A stretch of DNA of 64,000 nt, taken from NCBI GenBank assembly GCA_015519975.1, contig WIAL01000049.1, positions 1-64,000 of the forward strand, in the 5' to 3' direction. Below, one piece after another: positions 26,537-36,096 of this stretch. How positions within the stretch are numbered: position 1 is the first letter of the stretch; each line of letters starts with the position of its first letter. Under the pieces are notes generated by a model that saw nothing but the letters and a program-made list of their open reading frames with translations, searched no databases and was not told the DNA's origin. The position numbers were made by a program, and so were the translations under genes. This DNA comes from Hydrogenothermaceae bacterium. GTDB lineage: Bacteria; Aquificota; Aquificia; Aquificales; Hydrogenothermaceae.

Positions 26537-28610
26537 CTATTGAACCTAATATATTTAATTTAACTTTTGGGTCAACTTCACTATATGATAATACAGCAAA
26601 ATTAGGAAGATAAGGTTCAATCATTTGCTTAACATATCTTCTAATTGCTGGTGACGTTAAAAGTACAGGTGTTACCTGATTCATAATAAATTTTTCGGCA
26701 GATTGGCTTAATTTTGTTATTAAATTTTGAATAAATGAAGGATCTAAAGGAGGCAGTTCACCATCTGCTTCTCTTATTTTTTGTAAAATAAAGTTTTCTG
26801 TCTCAGGAGACAGCACTACTGCATATAGATTGTTATCTTTAGCATATTTTGAGGTAATAATTTTCTTTAAACTTTGTCTTACAAACTCTGTAAGTATATC
26901 TGGATCGTTTGTTTTAATTATATTATCAGATAAAGTTTCTACAATTGTTAAAATATCCCTGATAGGTATTCCTTCTTTAAGTAAATTTTGGAGTACCCTG
27001 TGAAGAATATTTAATGGAACTTGTTCTGGAATAATCTCTTTAATAATTGGATATTTCTTAGCAACTGCATCAACTATTTCTTTTGTTTCTGCTCTTCCTA
27101 GTATTTCATGAGCATGATTTTTTATAACCTCTGACATATGAGTTATTATAACTGTTGGTATATCAACTACTGTATATCCAAGCATTTTAGCTTTGTCTTT
27201 TAATTCAGGTTTTATCCAGTATGCATCAAGTCCAAAAGCAGGTTCTTGTGTTTTTACTCCTTCTATAGGACCTTTTGTATTTCCAGTATCAATAGCAAGC
27301 AAATGATCCGGCATTACTTCACCTTTAGCCACCTCTACATCCCTAATAAGTATTCTGTACTCTCCAGGTTTTAACTCTAAATTATCTTTAATGTGTATTA
27401 AAGGAATAATAATACCAAGTTCTTTTGAAAGTTGTTTTCTTAAAGATTTTATTCTTTTTATTATCTGTCCATCTTGAGATTCATCCACAAGAGGTATAAG
27501 GCCGTATCCTATCTCAAAAGTTATAGTTTCAGGCTGTGTTATAAGTTCTTCAGGTTCTTCCTCCTCTTTAGAGGCTTCTTTTATCATCTCTTTAGCTTTC
27601 TCTTCTTCCTCAATTTTTTGTTTTTCCTGCATAGACTTTTGCATAATATAACCTGTAACTGCAAGAAGAGCCCCTAATAAAAAGAAAGGAACAGTCGGCA
27701 TACCTGGCACTATTCCCATGATAAAGAGTGCTGAAGCAGCCATGTAAAGTGCTTTTGGAAACGATGTTAACTCTTTAACTATTTCTACACCAAGATTTTC
27801 TTTTGCAACAGCTCTGGTTACCATTAGACCAGCAGCTGTTGAAGTTATTAAAGAAGGTATTTGTGAAACAAGACCATCACCAACTGTAAGTATTGTAAAT
27901 GTTTGAAGTGCAGATTTTAGATCCATATTATGCTGGAACATACCAATTGCTATACCACCAATAATATTCACAAGTGTTATGATAATACCAGCGATAGCAT
28001 CTCCTCTTATAAACTTACTTGCACCATCCATTGCACCATAAAAATCTGCCTCCTTTTGTATCTGCTCTCTTCTTTTTTGGGCTTCCCTTTCGTCTATTAT
28101 TCCAGCATTCAAATCAGCATCAATAGCCATTTGCTTCCCAGGCATTGCGTCAAGTGTGAATCTTGCTGCAACTTCAGAAATTCTTTCTGTACCTTTTGTA
28201 ATTACTATAAAGTTAATTGTGACAAGTATAATAAAAACTATAATTCCTACTATATAATTTCCACCGACTACAAACTCACCAAATGCCTTTATTACTTGAC
28301 CTGCAGAATCAACTCCTTCATGACCGTGTAAAAGAATTCTTCTTGTAGTCGCAACGTTTAAAGACAATCTAAAAAGGGTCGCAAGCAAAAGCAGTGAAGG
28401 AAAAGAAGAAAGCTGAAGTGGGTTATTTATATAAATAGTAGACATTAAAATTGTTAAAGAGAAAGTAATACTTGCAGTAAGTAATATATCAAGTAAAAAA
28501 GGAGGGACTGGCAAAACCATTGCTCCGAGTATCGCAAGGAGCAAAACTATAACTATTATGTCTGAATTTCTTTGAACTTTATCTAAAAAAAGATAAAGGC
28601 TTTCAGGCAT
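26523..28610 (-). CDS. flhA: Flagellar export gate protein FlhA
   Basis: FlhA forms the nonameric export gate platform. The 695-residue protein has about eight transmembrane segments in the first 320 residues, including the conserved RFTLDAMPGKQMAIDADLNA of the FHIPEP region, followed by a large cytoplasmic domain that docks chaperone-substrate complexes (PAFGLDAYWIKPELKDKAKM, HEILGRAETKEIVD). It is 1 nt overlapped with the rod-binding protein gene (TAATG) and 14 nt with flhF. Confidence 0.97.
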   Translation of the reverse strand: MPESLYLFLDKVQRNSDIIVIVLLLAILGAMVLPVPPFLLDILLTASITFSLTILMSTIYINNPLQLSSFPSLLLLATLFRLSLNVATTRRILLHGHEGVDSAGQVIKAFGEFVVGGNYIVGIIVFIILVTINFIVITKGTERISEVAARFTLDAMPGKQMAIDADLNAGIIDEREAQKRREQIQKEADFYGAMDGASKFIRGDAIAGIIITLVNIIGGIAIGMFQHNMDLKSALQTFTILTVGDGLVSQIPSLITSTAAGLMVTRAVAKENLGVEIVKELTSFPKALYMAASALFIMGIVPGMPTVPFFLLGALLAVTGYIMQKSMQEKQKIEEEEKAKEMIKEASKEEEEPEELITQPETITFEIGYGLIPLVDESQDGQIIKRIKSLRKQLSKELGIIIPLIHIKDNLELKPGEYRILIRDVEVAKGEVMPDHLLAIDTGNTKGPIEGVKTQEPAFGLDAYWIKPELKDKAKMLGYTVVDIPTVIITHMSEVIKNHAHEILGRAETKEIVDAVAKKYPIIKEIIPEQVPLNILHRVLQNLLKEGIPIRDILTIVETLSDNIIKTNDPDILTEFVRQSLKKIITSKYAKDNNLYAVVLSPETENFILQKIREADGELPPLDPSFIQNLITKLSQSAEKFIMNQVTPVLLTSPAIRRYVKQMIEPYLPNFAVLSYSEVDPKVKLNILGSIDAHE

Positions 28611-28906
28611 TATTTATCACCTGAGTATTTTGTATATGTTTTTACTGCTTCTTTAATAAAGGACTGAAGACCTAAAGAGTCAGTTTCGGAAATTTTTTCA
28701 GCTAAAGTCATATCCAGCATATCAAGATACATTTTAGAAGAAAAACTTTTTCCAAAAATCCCTTCTGGAATTGTTTTCCTGAACTCTTTTAAAATCATTT
28801 TAATAAAAGTTGCTTCAAACTCTTTAGCTACATCATCTATATTTTTTTTGGTACTTATTTTATTTACATCCCAGTAAGCAGTAACATCTGTTTCATTTAT
28901 TTTCAT
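28610..28906 (-). CDS. flgJ: FlgJ N-terminal-type rod-binding protein
   Basis: A 98-residue helical protein equivalent to the N-terminal rod-binding domain of FlgJ (VAKEFEATFIKMILKEFRKT, then SKMYLDMLDMTLAEKISETD). It caps the growing rod. The C-terminal muramidase domain found in gammaproteobacterial FlgJ is absent, so a separate peptidoglycan hydrolase must open the wall; a Bax-like glucosaminidase is encoded at 56239-57141. Position after flgI fits the usual flgH-flgI-flgJ order. Confidence 0.88.
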   Translation of the reverse strand: MKINETDVTAYWDVNKISTKKNIDDVAKEFEATFIKMILKEFRKTIPEGIFGKSFSSKMYLDMLDMTLAEKISETDSLGLQSFIKEAVKTYTKYSGDK

Positions 28907-28914
28907 TTTTATAC

Positions 28915-30009
28915 CTACATTATTTTAATCTTAGCATGTATTTTTCCTGCATTTTTTATTGCCTGTATTATAGCAATTAGATCCCTTGGGGATACGCCAA
29001 CTTCATTTAAAATATCAACAAGATCTTTTAAAGTTGCAGATTTTACACCAAATATTCTACCTGTTTCTTCAACTACTTTTGTCTGGGTTTGCTGGGTAGT
29101 TACTGTTTGTCCACCTGACAAAGGATTTGGCTGTGAAACAACAGGCTTTTTAACAACTTCAACATATATATTTCCATGAGAAACGTATATTGGTGTATCA
29201 AGTTTTATTTCTCCACTCATTATAACAGTCCCTGTTCTTTCATCTATAACAATTACAGGTTCATTATCAACTTCTATTTCAAGGTTAAGTATTGCAGATA
29301 AAAATCCCACTTTATCTTTTACAGATTTTGGGATTCTTACCTCAACAGTAGATACATCTTTAGCTGATGCTATTTTTACTCCAGCGTAATTATTTATTGC
29401 GGTTTCAATTTTTGTAGCAATATCGGGGTCAGGGTTTTTAAGTGTTAAAACAATTTTATCTTGATTTTCAAAAGAAAACGGCAAATCTCTTTCTACTATT
29501 CCGCCGTTTACTACAATTCCTGAAGTTGGGTGATTTTTCACTATCTTTCCACCTTTATTAGACTCAGAAAATCCTCCTCCTGTAGAAACAGGTCCCTGTG
29601 CAAATGCATACACTTTACCATCAGGTCCTCTAAGTGGAGTTCGTATCAAGACTCCATTTCCTATATTCTTTGCATCTCCAAGGGAGCTAACATTTACATC
29701 AAATCTCATCCCGCTTTTTGCAAATGGAGGCAGTGATGCGGTAACTATTACAGCTGCTGCATTTTTTGTTCTAACCTGACGGGGGTCTATATAAACACCC
29801 ATTTTTCTGAGCATGTTTGCAATACTTAAAAGTGTAAATATGCTTGTAGTACCGTCTCCTGTACCATTTAGTCCTACAACAATACCATATCCAACAAGAT
29901 AGTTCCCCCTTACTCCAAGTACATTAACTTCATTTTTAATTTTTACTTTATTTCCTGCGTCAGCAATTCCTATTAAAAAGAAAAAGAATATTAAAATAAT
30001 TCTATACAT
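28915..30009 (-). CDS. flgI: Flagellar P-ring protein FlgI
   Basis: FlgI forms the periplasmic P-ring. The mature protein begins after a short signal peptide (IILIFFFFLIGIADA) and contains the family-defining VLGVRGNYLVGYGIVVGLNG and LPPFAKSGMRFDVNVSSLGD. The C-terminal segment includes LKDLVDILNEVGVSPRDLIA. The ATG at 30009 (364 residues) is chosen over an in-frame ATG seven codons earlier because it places the signal peptide at the N-terminus and has GAGGTG just upstream. Confidence 0.96.
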   Translation of the reverse strand: MYRIILIFFFFLIGIADAGNKVKIKNEVNVLGVRGNYLVGYGIVVGLNGTGDGTTSIFTLLSIANMLRKMGVYIDPRQVRTKNAAAVIVTASLPPFAKSGMRFDVNVSSLGDAKNIGNGVLIRTPLRGPDGKVYAFAQGPVSTGGGFSESNKGGKIVKNHPTSGIVVNGGIVERDLPFSFENQDKIVLTLKNPDPDIATKIETAINNYAGVKIASAKDVSTVEVRIPKSVKDKVGFLSAILNLEIEVDNEPVIVIDERTGTVIMSGEIKLDTPIYVSHGNIYVEVVKKPVVSQPNPLSGGQTVTTQQTQTKVVEETGRIFGVKSATLKDLVDILNEVGVSPRDLIAIIQAIKNAGKIHAKIKIM

Positions 30010-30017
30010 TTTCACCT

Positions 30018-30719
30018 CTAAAACGGCCATATTTTAGCTAGAAATCTTGCAAGCCATCCAGGTCTTTGATGGTCTGCTATATAGCCTTTCCCATTATACT
30101 CAACATACATGTCTGAAATTCTTGAAGAATCTACAGAGTTATCTTGCTGTATGTAAGTTGGTTTTACTATCCCAGATATTTTTAATATTTGGGTATCGTC
30201 ATTTATCCTTATTATTTTTTTCCCTACAACAAATAAATTTCCGTTTGGGTAAACTTTTACTACCCTTGCCGTTATTTTTGCAATAAGTTTTGCCTGTCTT
30301 TTTGTACTACCTGAACCCTTAAAGCTATCTGATGACTTTGCCGTCATTCCAGCAATTGGAGTTTTCTTCACCAGATCTTTTCCAAGCCATTTTGGTGATG
30401 GAAAATCATAGTTCATACTGGAGTCTTTTTTTGCATCACTCTGGGCACTTCCCTGACCTGAAAGATTTTCAGTTACTTTAATAGTAATAGTGTCCCCTAC
30501 CCTTAAAGCCTTATCATCTGAAAAAAGATTATCATAACCAGTGTATAAAGACCCTGGAGGTGTTTTTATGTTCTCATCAACAATTTCTGGAGGTTTTGGA
30601 TCGAAAGGTTTATAAACTTCCTTTTTTTTAGCACAGGATACAAATAGTAAAGATATTGCTACTAAAGTTAATCCCTTCCTGAAATGAATTTTACTTTGTT
30701 TTTTCCAATTACCCTGCAT
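30018..30719 (-). CDS. flgH: Flagellar L-ring lipoprotein FlgH
   Basis: FlgH builds the outer-membrane L-ring. The 233-residue precursor has a lipobox (LLFVSC, Cys about residue 29) after a long positively charged n-region, then the conserved GDTITIKVTENLSGQGSAQS and the C-terminal block GIVKPTYIQQDNSVDSSRIS with YVEYNGKGYIADHQRPGWLA. It overlaps flgA by 52 nt, since its ATG lies inside the flgA 3' end with a GGAAGG Shine-Dalgarno. Confidence 0.95.
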   Translation of the reverse strand: MQGNWKKQSKIHFRKGLTLVAISLLFVSCAKKKEVYKPFDPKPPEIVDENIKTPPGSLYTGYDNLFSDDKALRVGDTITIKVTENLSGQGSAQSDAKKDSSMNYDFPSPKWLGKDLVKKTPIAGMTAKSSDSFKGSGSTKRQAKLIAKITARVVKVYPNGNLFVVGKKIIRINDDTQILKISGIVKPTYIQQDNSVDSSRISDMYVEYNGKGYIADHQRPGWLARFLAKIWPF

Positions 30720-31606
30720 AATATTACCTTCCCTGAAGAGGTATTCCTTACCTTAATAAGATCTCCCATCTCTCCATTTTCAAGTGCCCTACCAAGAAGC
30801 TTTATCCTAAATCCATTTTTCTCATACAGAACTTCAACATTTGTATTACGAAGTACAAAATATTCTTTTTCTAAAGACTTCAAAGTAATAGGTTGACCTT
30901 TTCTAATTGCAAACCGTACCTTCTTACCTATTATCTCATTTACATCCGTGAAATACCTTTCGTCATTTTTAGCTTTTACTTTATTTACCGCAACATCGGT
31001 CGGCTGTATTATACTACCTTTTGGAATATATCTTCTTGCGACAACTGCTTTTGTAGTTTTGAAGTATTTTACACTTGCAGATGTTTTATAGTTATCTACA
31101 AAGATATCAAAATACATGTAAGAACGGGTATTTCCTTTTGGAACAATTTTTATTTTTGGCTTTCCGATAACTTCAACAGTTATATTTGGCAAATTTATTT
31201 TTTCCACTTCTATATTCTGATAATGCTTTTTAATAAAATCTTTTAACCTTCTTTCAAGGAAATCTTTATTTACAGTAGTTTTCTTAAGTATGATTATAGT
31301 GTAGTCACCTTTAACTACAACATCTTTAAGGCTAACATAGTTATTTTTTAAAATATTTAAAACTTCTTTTTTTGTTATTTTTGTTTTGTCTGATGAAAGT
31401 TTTTTTACAACAAGTGAAGATATATAATTAGCAAAGTTTTGGTTATTTGATTTTATATGGGCAATATCCTGCAGTTTTATCTGCTGGGTTTCAACATTTG
31501 CTATTTTCTTAAGCTTAATCTCAACAACTGCAAAAGAGTAAGAATATAAAAATAAGCTAATAAAAAAACTAAGACTTAAGCGTGCTAACAGTTCTAAGCA
31601 TTTCAT
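30668..31606 (-). CDS. flgA: P-ring assembly chaperone FlgA
   Basis: FlgA is the periplasmic chaperone that helps FlgI form the P-ring. The 312-residue protein has a signal peptide ([17 protein letters not shown]), an N-terminal domain, and a C-terminal SAF/FlgA domain ([36 protein letters not shown], then [20 protein letters not shown]). It is longer than E. coli FlgA (219) because of the N-terminal domain. It overlaps flgG by 38 nt and flgH by 52 nt. Confidence 0.92.
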   Translation of the reverse strand: MKCLELLARLSLSFFISLFLYSYSFAVVEIKLKKIANVETQQIKLQDIAHIKSNNQNFANYISSLVVKKLSSDKTKITKKEVLNILKNNYVSLKDVVVKGDYTIIILKKTTVNKDFLERRLKDFIKKHYQNIEVEKINLPNITVEVIGKPKIKIVPKGNTRSYMYFDIFVDNYKTSASVKYFKTTKAVVARRYIPKGSIIQPTDVAVNKVKAKNDERYFTDVNEIIGKKVRFAIRKGQPITLKSLEKEYFVLRNTNVEVLYEKNGFRIKLLGRALENGEMGDLIKVRNTSSGKVILCRVIGKNKVKFISGRD

Positions 31607-32369
31607 CTGCAGTTGTAATACCTTTAGAATTCATTTCATAAGCCCTTTGTGCTACGATCAGATTCACCATCTCCTCAACAATATTTACATTGGAAGCTTC
31701 CAAGAACCCTTGCGCAAGTTTTCCAAAACCGTCAGTATTAGGAACACCTTCTATAGGCTGCCCCGATGCATCTGTTTGTTTGAAAAGGTTTTGCCCTATT
31801 GCCTGAAGTCCTGGAGGGTTAATAAAGTTATAAAGATTTATTTGCCCGAGCTCTTCAGTCGTCTGTACTCCTCCTTCATTTCTTACTGCATAAACATTAC
31901 CGTTTTCGCTGATATTTATACTTATAAGTGTTTCTGGTGCAGTAATCTGAATATTAGGACTTAATCTGTAACCTTCTGCAGTTACAATGTATCCCTGATC
32001 ATCTATTTGGAAGTTTCCTGCCCTTGTATATGCCTCTCCACCTCCAGGAAGTTCTATCCTAAAAAACCCTTTACCCTGTATGGCAATGTCAAGAGGTCTG
32101 TCAGTTTTCATCAAACTTCCCTGAGAGAATGTTTTGGATATATCAGAAAGCTTAACACCAAGTCCCACCTGCATACCTGTTGGAACTCTTGTTTCAGTAG
32201 AGCTCATTACTCCAGGATCTCTAAGGTTCTGATATATTAAATCTTCAAAATTTGCTCTGCTTTTCTTAAATCCAACTGTATTTACGTTTGCTATATTATT
32301 TGAAATAACATCCAAATTTGTTTGCTGTGCCTGCATACCTGTTGCTGAAGTCCATAATGCTCTAATCAT
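31569..32369 (-). CDS. flgG: Flagellar distal rod protein FlgG
   Basis: Distal rod subunit, 266 residues. It starts [20 protein letters not shown] followed by [20 protein letters not shown], and contains the distal-rod loop region ([13 protein letters not shown]) that distinguishes FlgG from hook protein. The C-terminal helix is [20 protein letters not shown]. It follows flgF with a 15-nt gap containing a good Shine-Dalgarno. Confidence 0.96.
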   Translation of the reverse strand: MIRALWTSATGMQAQQTNLDVISNNIANVNTVGFKKSRANFEDLIYQNLRDPGVMSSTETRVPTGMQVGLGVKLSDISKTFSQGSLMKTDRPLDIAIQGKGFFRIELPGGGEAYTRAGNFQIDDQGYIVTAEGYRLSPNIQITAPETLISINISENGNVYAVRNEGGVQTTEELGQINLYNFINPPGLQAIGQNLFKQTDASGQPIEGVPNTDGFGKLAQGFLEASNVNIVEEMVNLIVAQRAYEMNSKGITTADEMLRTVSTLKS

Positions 32370-32384
32370 AACAAATTACCTCCT

Positions 32385-33101
32385 TTAGGCTCTGCCTATC
32401 TCTGTACTTTTTTGTTCTATATTATCTAATGCTTTCATTAAATTACCGTACATATCCATTCTTCTTTGGGCATTTATAAGCTCTGTCATTGCTTGTATAG
32501 GGTTGACATTTGAGTTTTCTAAAAAGCCTTGATGAATTTCATAACTGGCCGTTGTTTGAGGGGAAGATGGTGAGTAATAAGATTCACCTATAGGTTTAAC
32601 ACTTTGATAATTCACAATACTAAGTTTTGCAATAAGTTCATTATTCTGGTAAATACTGCCGTCTTTTGTAACTGTTATATTTTCAACTGAGCTTAGTTTT
32701 ATAACTTTACCCTGTGTATCCAGTACAGGGTTGTTGTTAACATCTACGAGGGTTCCTGTGCTGTCCAGTTTAAAATGCCCATTTCTTGTTAAGAATGTCT
32801 GATTTTGAAATCTTACCTGGAAAAAACCTTCACCATCTATTGCAAAATCTAAAGGTCTATCTGTTTTTCTCAAACTTCCTTGGGTAATTACGACAGGTGT
32901 ATCCTGAAACCTTGGGAAAACAAGAAGTTCTTTAGACTGCCCAGGATTGTCTGGTATTTTTTGACTCATTTCTTTTAAAAGTAATTTCTTAAATCCAGGA
33001 GTATTAACGTTAGCAAGATTATTCGTAATCGTATCAAGCTGTTCTAGGGCTCTCTCTCCTCCAGAAGCTAAAACATATATAGGTTGAAAATTTACTGCCA
33101 T
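32385..33101 (-). CDS. flgF: Flagellar rod protein FlgF
   Basis: A rod subunit of 238 residues. It has the N-terminal motif LDTITNNLANVNTPGFKKLL, the central LRKTDRPLDFAIDGEGFFQV shared by FlgF and FlgG, and the C-terminal NPIQAMTELINAQRRMDMYG. The QRRMDMY variant of the C-terminal helix is typical of FlgF rather than FlgG. It is 2 nt downstream of the second fliN gene. Confidence 0.93.
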   Translation of the reverse strand: MAVNFQPIYVLASGGERALEQLDTITNNLANVNTPGFKKLLLKEMSQKIPDNPGQSKELLVFPRFQDTPVVITQGSLRKTDRPLDFAIDGEGFFQVRFQNQTFLTRNGHFKLDSTGTLVDVNNNPVLDTQGKVIKLSSVENITVTKDGSIYQNNELIAKLSIVNYQSVKPIGESYYSPSSPQTTASYEIHQGFLENSNVNPIQAMTELINAQRRMDMYGNLMKALDNIEQKSTEIGRA

Positions 33102-33103
33102 TT

Positions 33104-33685
33104 TTACTTACCGCCTTCAAGTAAGAGTTTCATTCTCTCCTGCACTGTAACAATACTTGTAATTTTTACTCCAAAATTATTTTCGACAGTATAAAGCTCA
33201 CCTTTAGCCACAAGTTTCCCATTTATTTTTATATCTACTGGCTCATTGATATATTTATCTAATTCTAAAACAGCATTTGGATTTAGTTTTAATACATCTT
33301 CAAGCAGAATTTCTTTACCACCAACCTCAACACTTATCTCAAGTGGAATGTCCATCAAAAGTTCTAATTTTTCATCTTCAACTTTTCCAGACTTAGTTTC
33401 TTCTTTTTGCTCTTGAAGAGCTTCCTCCCACTGTTTTGCTATTTCATCCTGATCTACAGTTTCTTCCTGCTTTGACTGCTGCTCTTGTAGAGCCTCTTCC
33501 CATTGTTTTGCTATCTCTTCTTGATCTACTTCTTCTTCAGTTTCTTGAGGTTCCTCTGTTTGACTTTCAGTTGATTCAGTTTGCCCTTCTTGCTGTTGCA
33601 GGGCTTCTTCCCACTGTTTTGCCATTTCCTCTTGATCTATTTGTTCTTCTTGATTTTCTTCATTTGGTTTGTTTTCTTCACTCAT
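33104..33685 (-). CDS. fliN: Flagellar switch protein FliN/FliY type (second copy) with triple N-terminal repeat
   Basis: A 193-residue C-ring protein. The C-terminal SpoA domain (LLMDIPLEISVEVGGKEILL, then VDIKINGKLVAKGELYTVEN) ends in the canonical VQERMKLLLEGGK, as in classic FliN. The N-terminal 95 residues are acidic and contain three near-identical copies of DQEEIAKQWEEALQEQ separated by Gln/Glu/Thr-rich spacers. E. coli FliN has one related motif (DLWAEALSEQ). The ATG at 33685 has AGGTGA upstream and overlaps fliM by 8 nt; a GTG three codons earlier is less likely. With the FliN at 12289-12603, the locus encodes two FliN-type proteins. Confidence 0.9.
   Translation of the reverse strand: MSEENKPNEENQEEQIDQEEMAKQWEEALQQQEGQTESTESQTEEPQETEEEVDQEEIAKQWEEALQEQQSKQEETVDQDEIAKQWEEALQEQKEETKSGKVEDEKLELLMDIPLEISVEVGGKEILLEDVLKLNPNAVLELDKYINEPVDIKINGKLVAKGELYTVENNFGVKITSIVTVQERMKLLLEGGK
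33407..33637 (-). repeat. Three tandem copies of a 16-residue FliN motif
   Basis: Copies lie at 33590-33637, 33479-33526 and 33407-33454 and encode DQEEMAKQWEEALQQQ, DQEEIAKQWEEALQEQ and DQDEIAKQWEEALQEQ. Spacing is 111 nt and then 72 nt, so the spacers differ while the helix-forming motif is conserved. Confidence 0.9.
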
Positions 33686-34640
33686 TGTTCTCACCTATAT
33701 AAATATCTTTAATTTTTACAGCAAATTTATCCTTTTTCTTTCCAAGCTTTCCTAAAAATTTAGGTTTGTCTTCAACATATACTTTCAATAAATCATTAAC
33801 TGAAATTTTAGTTTCTATTTTAGTTCCTTCTTTCCATTCAAGTATGTCTTTTACTTTAAAAGTATCCTTTAATAGCTCAACCCATAGATATACTTTTATT
33901 TTATTTACCTTTTCAAGTAAATAATTTTTCCAGGCAACATCTTCTTCTATCTGTGTTACTTCAGAGTAAATAAAATCTTTTATAGGTAAAAACATATTTT
34001 GTGGAAAACAAAAGAATATAGGTGCTTCATATCCATCTATATCAATGGAAAGTTCAACAACAATAACCTTTTCACTTGGAGAAACTATACGGGCAAGATT
34101 TGGGTTTAATTCTACAGATTTTATTTCAATTTTAACTGGATAAATCTGCTCCCAAACAGATTCAAATGTTTCAAGTATAGTTTTAATAAAGTCATTTATT
34201 ACTTTCATTTCAAGTTTTGTAAATTCTCTTCCTTCAACTTTAAAAGGTTTTGGAGGTCCACCAAAAAGGACACTAACAATAGTGAAAACTAACCTCGAAT
34301 CCAAAACCAAAAGGGCATTTTCTTTTAAAGGTTTCATTGAAATTATTGTATAGCTTGCAGGAAGAGGAATTTTCAACATAAAATCATTAAATCTTGTTAT
34401 ATAAATATCATTTTGAGAAACCATATTCACATTAGGAACTATTTTTCTAACTTCATCTCTAAAGATCTTTATCCATCTTGTAAGAATAAATTCAAGACCG
34501 GGAAGTCCGCCTTTCTTTATATGCTCAACCTTTGAAAAATCAAAAGGTCTTACTTTTTCTTCTTCTTTCTTTTCTTCTTCTTCTTTTCCCCCACCTAGTA
34601 AAGCATCTATCTCTTCTTGAGATAAGAACTCTTCAGACAT
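33678..34640 (-). CDS. fliM: Flagellar motor switch protein FliM
   Basis: FliM binds CheY-P and sits between FliG and FliN in the C-ring. The 320-residue protein starts with the CheY-binding peptide LSQEEIDALLGGG (residues 5-17), then the middle CheC-like domain (MKPLKENALLVLDSRLVFTI) and a C-terminal SpoA domain. The middle-domain GGxG motif is less clear than in E. coli. It follows fliG by 12 nt and overlaps the second fliN by 8 nt. Confidence 0.94.
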   Translation of the reverse strand: MSEEFLSQEEIDALLGGGKEEEEKKEEEKVRPFDFSKVEHIKKGGLPGLEFILTRWIKIFRDEVRKIVPNVNMVSQNDIYITRFNDFMLKIPLPASYTIISMKPLKENALLVLDSRLVFTIVSVLFGGPPKPFKVEGREFTKLEMKVINDFIKTILETFESVWEQIYPVKIEIKSVELNPNLARIVSPSEKVIVVELSIDIDGYEAPIFFCFPQNMFLPIKDFIYSEVTQIEEDVAWKNYLLEKVNKIKVYLWVELLKDTFKVKDILEWKEGTKIETKISVNDLLKVYVEDKPKFLGKLGKKKDKFAVKIKDIYIGENNE

Positions 34641-34652
34641 TTAGTATCTCCG

Positions 34653-35684
34653 TTAAATCATTTCTTCACCTGTACCGTACTCTATTACTCCTTTTTCGAT
34701 TAAATCCTTGATTACTGAAATAACCTTTTTACGTGCATTTTCAACTTCAGACTTTTTTACAGGTCCTAAAAGCTCCATATCTTCTAAAAACATTTGAGCA
34801 GCTCTTTTTGACATATTATTTAAAAACTTATCTAAAATTTCTTGAGGAGCTCCTTTTAAAGCTATTAGTAAGTCATTTTTATCTACAGCTTTTAATACTT
34901 CTATAATATCTCTATCTGACAATTTAACAATATCTTCAAATTTAAACATTCTATCTTCAATTTCTGTTGCAAGTTTTTCATCTTCTTTATGTAAATCCTC
35001 TAAAATTTCAGTTTGTAGATCTTTAGGAAGGGCATTGACTATTTCTGCAGCTATATCTAACCCTTTTAAAGTTTCTTCTTCGCCTGCACTTATTGTTAAA
35101 AGCTCTTCTTCCAGCGTTTCAGCAACAGTTTTAAGCATTTGAGAAGATATTTTTTCTAGATTTGCAATTCTTTTTATTACTTCTTCCCTTACATTTGTAA
35201 CGCCAAGTCTCTTTGGTAAATACTGAATAATTTCTGCAGCCTTTTGAGGATTCATTTGAGAAAGAATCAATGCTATAACTTGTGGATGTTCATTTTGTAA
35301 AATGTTAGCTATCATTTTTGGATCAAGCTTTTCAAGTTCTCTAAATATAGCCTTTCCCTCTTCTACCGTTAAAGCTTCTCCAAAAAGCTTTTCAATTTTA
35401 TCAGGAGGTAAAATTTCCTCTAATATTTTTCTAATATTAGAAGGTGCTACCTTTAAAGGTGCCATTGACTTTAATTTTTCAAGAGCTTCATTAAGAACCT
35501 GTTTTGTAGTTTCTTTATCAGGCGGTTCCATTGATATTATATATTTAACTAACCTTTCAATTTCTGATTCTTTTAAATGTTTGAAAATTTTTGCTGTTTT
35601 TTCTTCAGGAAGTAAAGATAAAAGAATAGCCGCTTTTTCAGCACCTGTTAGCTTACCTTTTTTATTATCTTTTTCATCCGGCAT
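34653..35684 (-). CDS. fliG: Flagellar motor switch protein FliG
   Basis: FliG is the torque-generating C-ring subunit contacting FliF and MotA. The 343-residue protein shows the N-terminal LTGAEKAAILLSLLPEEKTA, the middle-domain EHPQVIALILSQM (EHPQ motif), and the C-terminal domain with the charged helix DDRDI-like region LSDRDIIEVLKAVDKNDLLI and ISVIKDLIEKG. Length is standard. It lies 16 nt downstream of cheY. Confidence 0.96.
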   Translation of the reverse strand: MPDEKDNKKGKLTGAEKAAILLSLLPEEKTAKIFKHLKESEIERLVKYIISMEPPDKETTKQVLNEALEKLKSMAPLKVAPSNIRKILEEILPPDKIEKLFGEALTVEEGKAIFRELEKLDPKMIANILQNEHPQVIALILSQMNPQKAAEIIQYLPKRLGVTNVREEVIKRIANLEKISSQMLKTVAETLEEELLTISAGEEETLKGLDIAAEIVNALPKDLQTEILEDLHKEDEKLATEIEDRMFKFEDIVKLSDRDIIEVLKAVDKNDLLIALKGAPQEILDKFLNNMSKRAAQMFLEDMELLGPVKKSEVENARKKVISVIKDLIEKGVIEYGTGEEMI

Positions 35685-35700
35685 AATTATTCCTTAAGTA

Positions 35701-36096
35701 TTATTTAGATACAGCATCCCAAACCTTTTCTATTTTTTCTTTTAATGTTTCAGCTGTAAATGGTTTTACAACATAGTTGTTTACCCCTGCCTTTATAGCA
35801 GCAATTACATTTTCCTTTTTTGCTTCTGCTGTAACCATTAATACAGGTAAGTGTTTTAAGTTTGGATCTTTTCTTATTTCTTGAACAAGCTCAAGACCTG
35901 TCATGTTTGGCATATTCCAATCTGTAATAACAAAATCATATTTTTGGCTTCTAAGTTTATTTAACGCTTCCACACCATCTTCAGCTTCATCAATATTTTT
36001 ATAGCCAAGTTGACTTAATAAACTTTTAATAATTCTTCTCATTGTAGCCATATCATCAACTACTAAAAATTTCGTATCTGGTGGTGGTAGTGCCAT
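35701..36096 (-). CDS. cheY: Chemotaxis response regulator CheY
   Basis: A single-domain receiver that carries the signal from CheA to the flagellar switch. In its 131 residues the acidic pocket is Asp14-Asp15, the phosphorylation site is Asp59 (ITDWNMP), and the switch residues are in MVTAEA (Thr) and VVKPFT (Lys-Pro). The wording of these motifs is that of classic CheY. It directly abuts cheV (no spacer). Confidence 0.96.
   Translation of the reverse strand: MALPPPDTKFLVVDDMATMRRIIKSLLSQLGYKNIDEAEDGVEALNKLRSQKYDFVITDWNMPNMTGLELVQEIRKDPNLKHLPVLMVTAEAKKENVIAAIKAGVNNYVVKPFTAETLKEKIEKVWDAVSK

Noticed and set aside
30010-30030. An earlier ATG for FlgI at 30030
   Set aside because: It would put seven residues before the signal peptide and overlap flgH; the ATG at 30009 has a GAGGTG at suitable distance.
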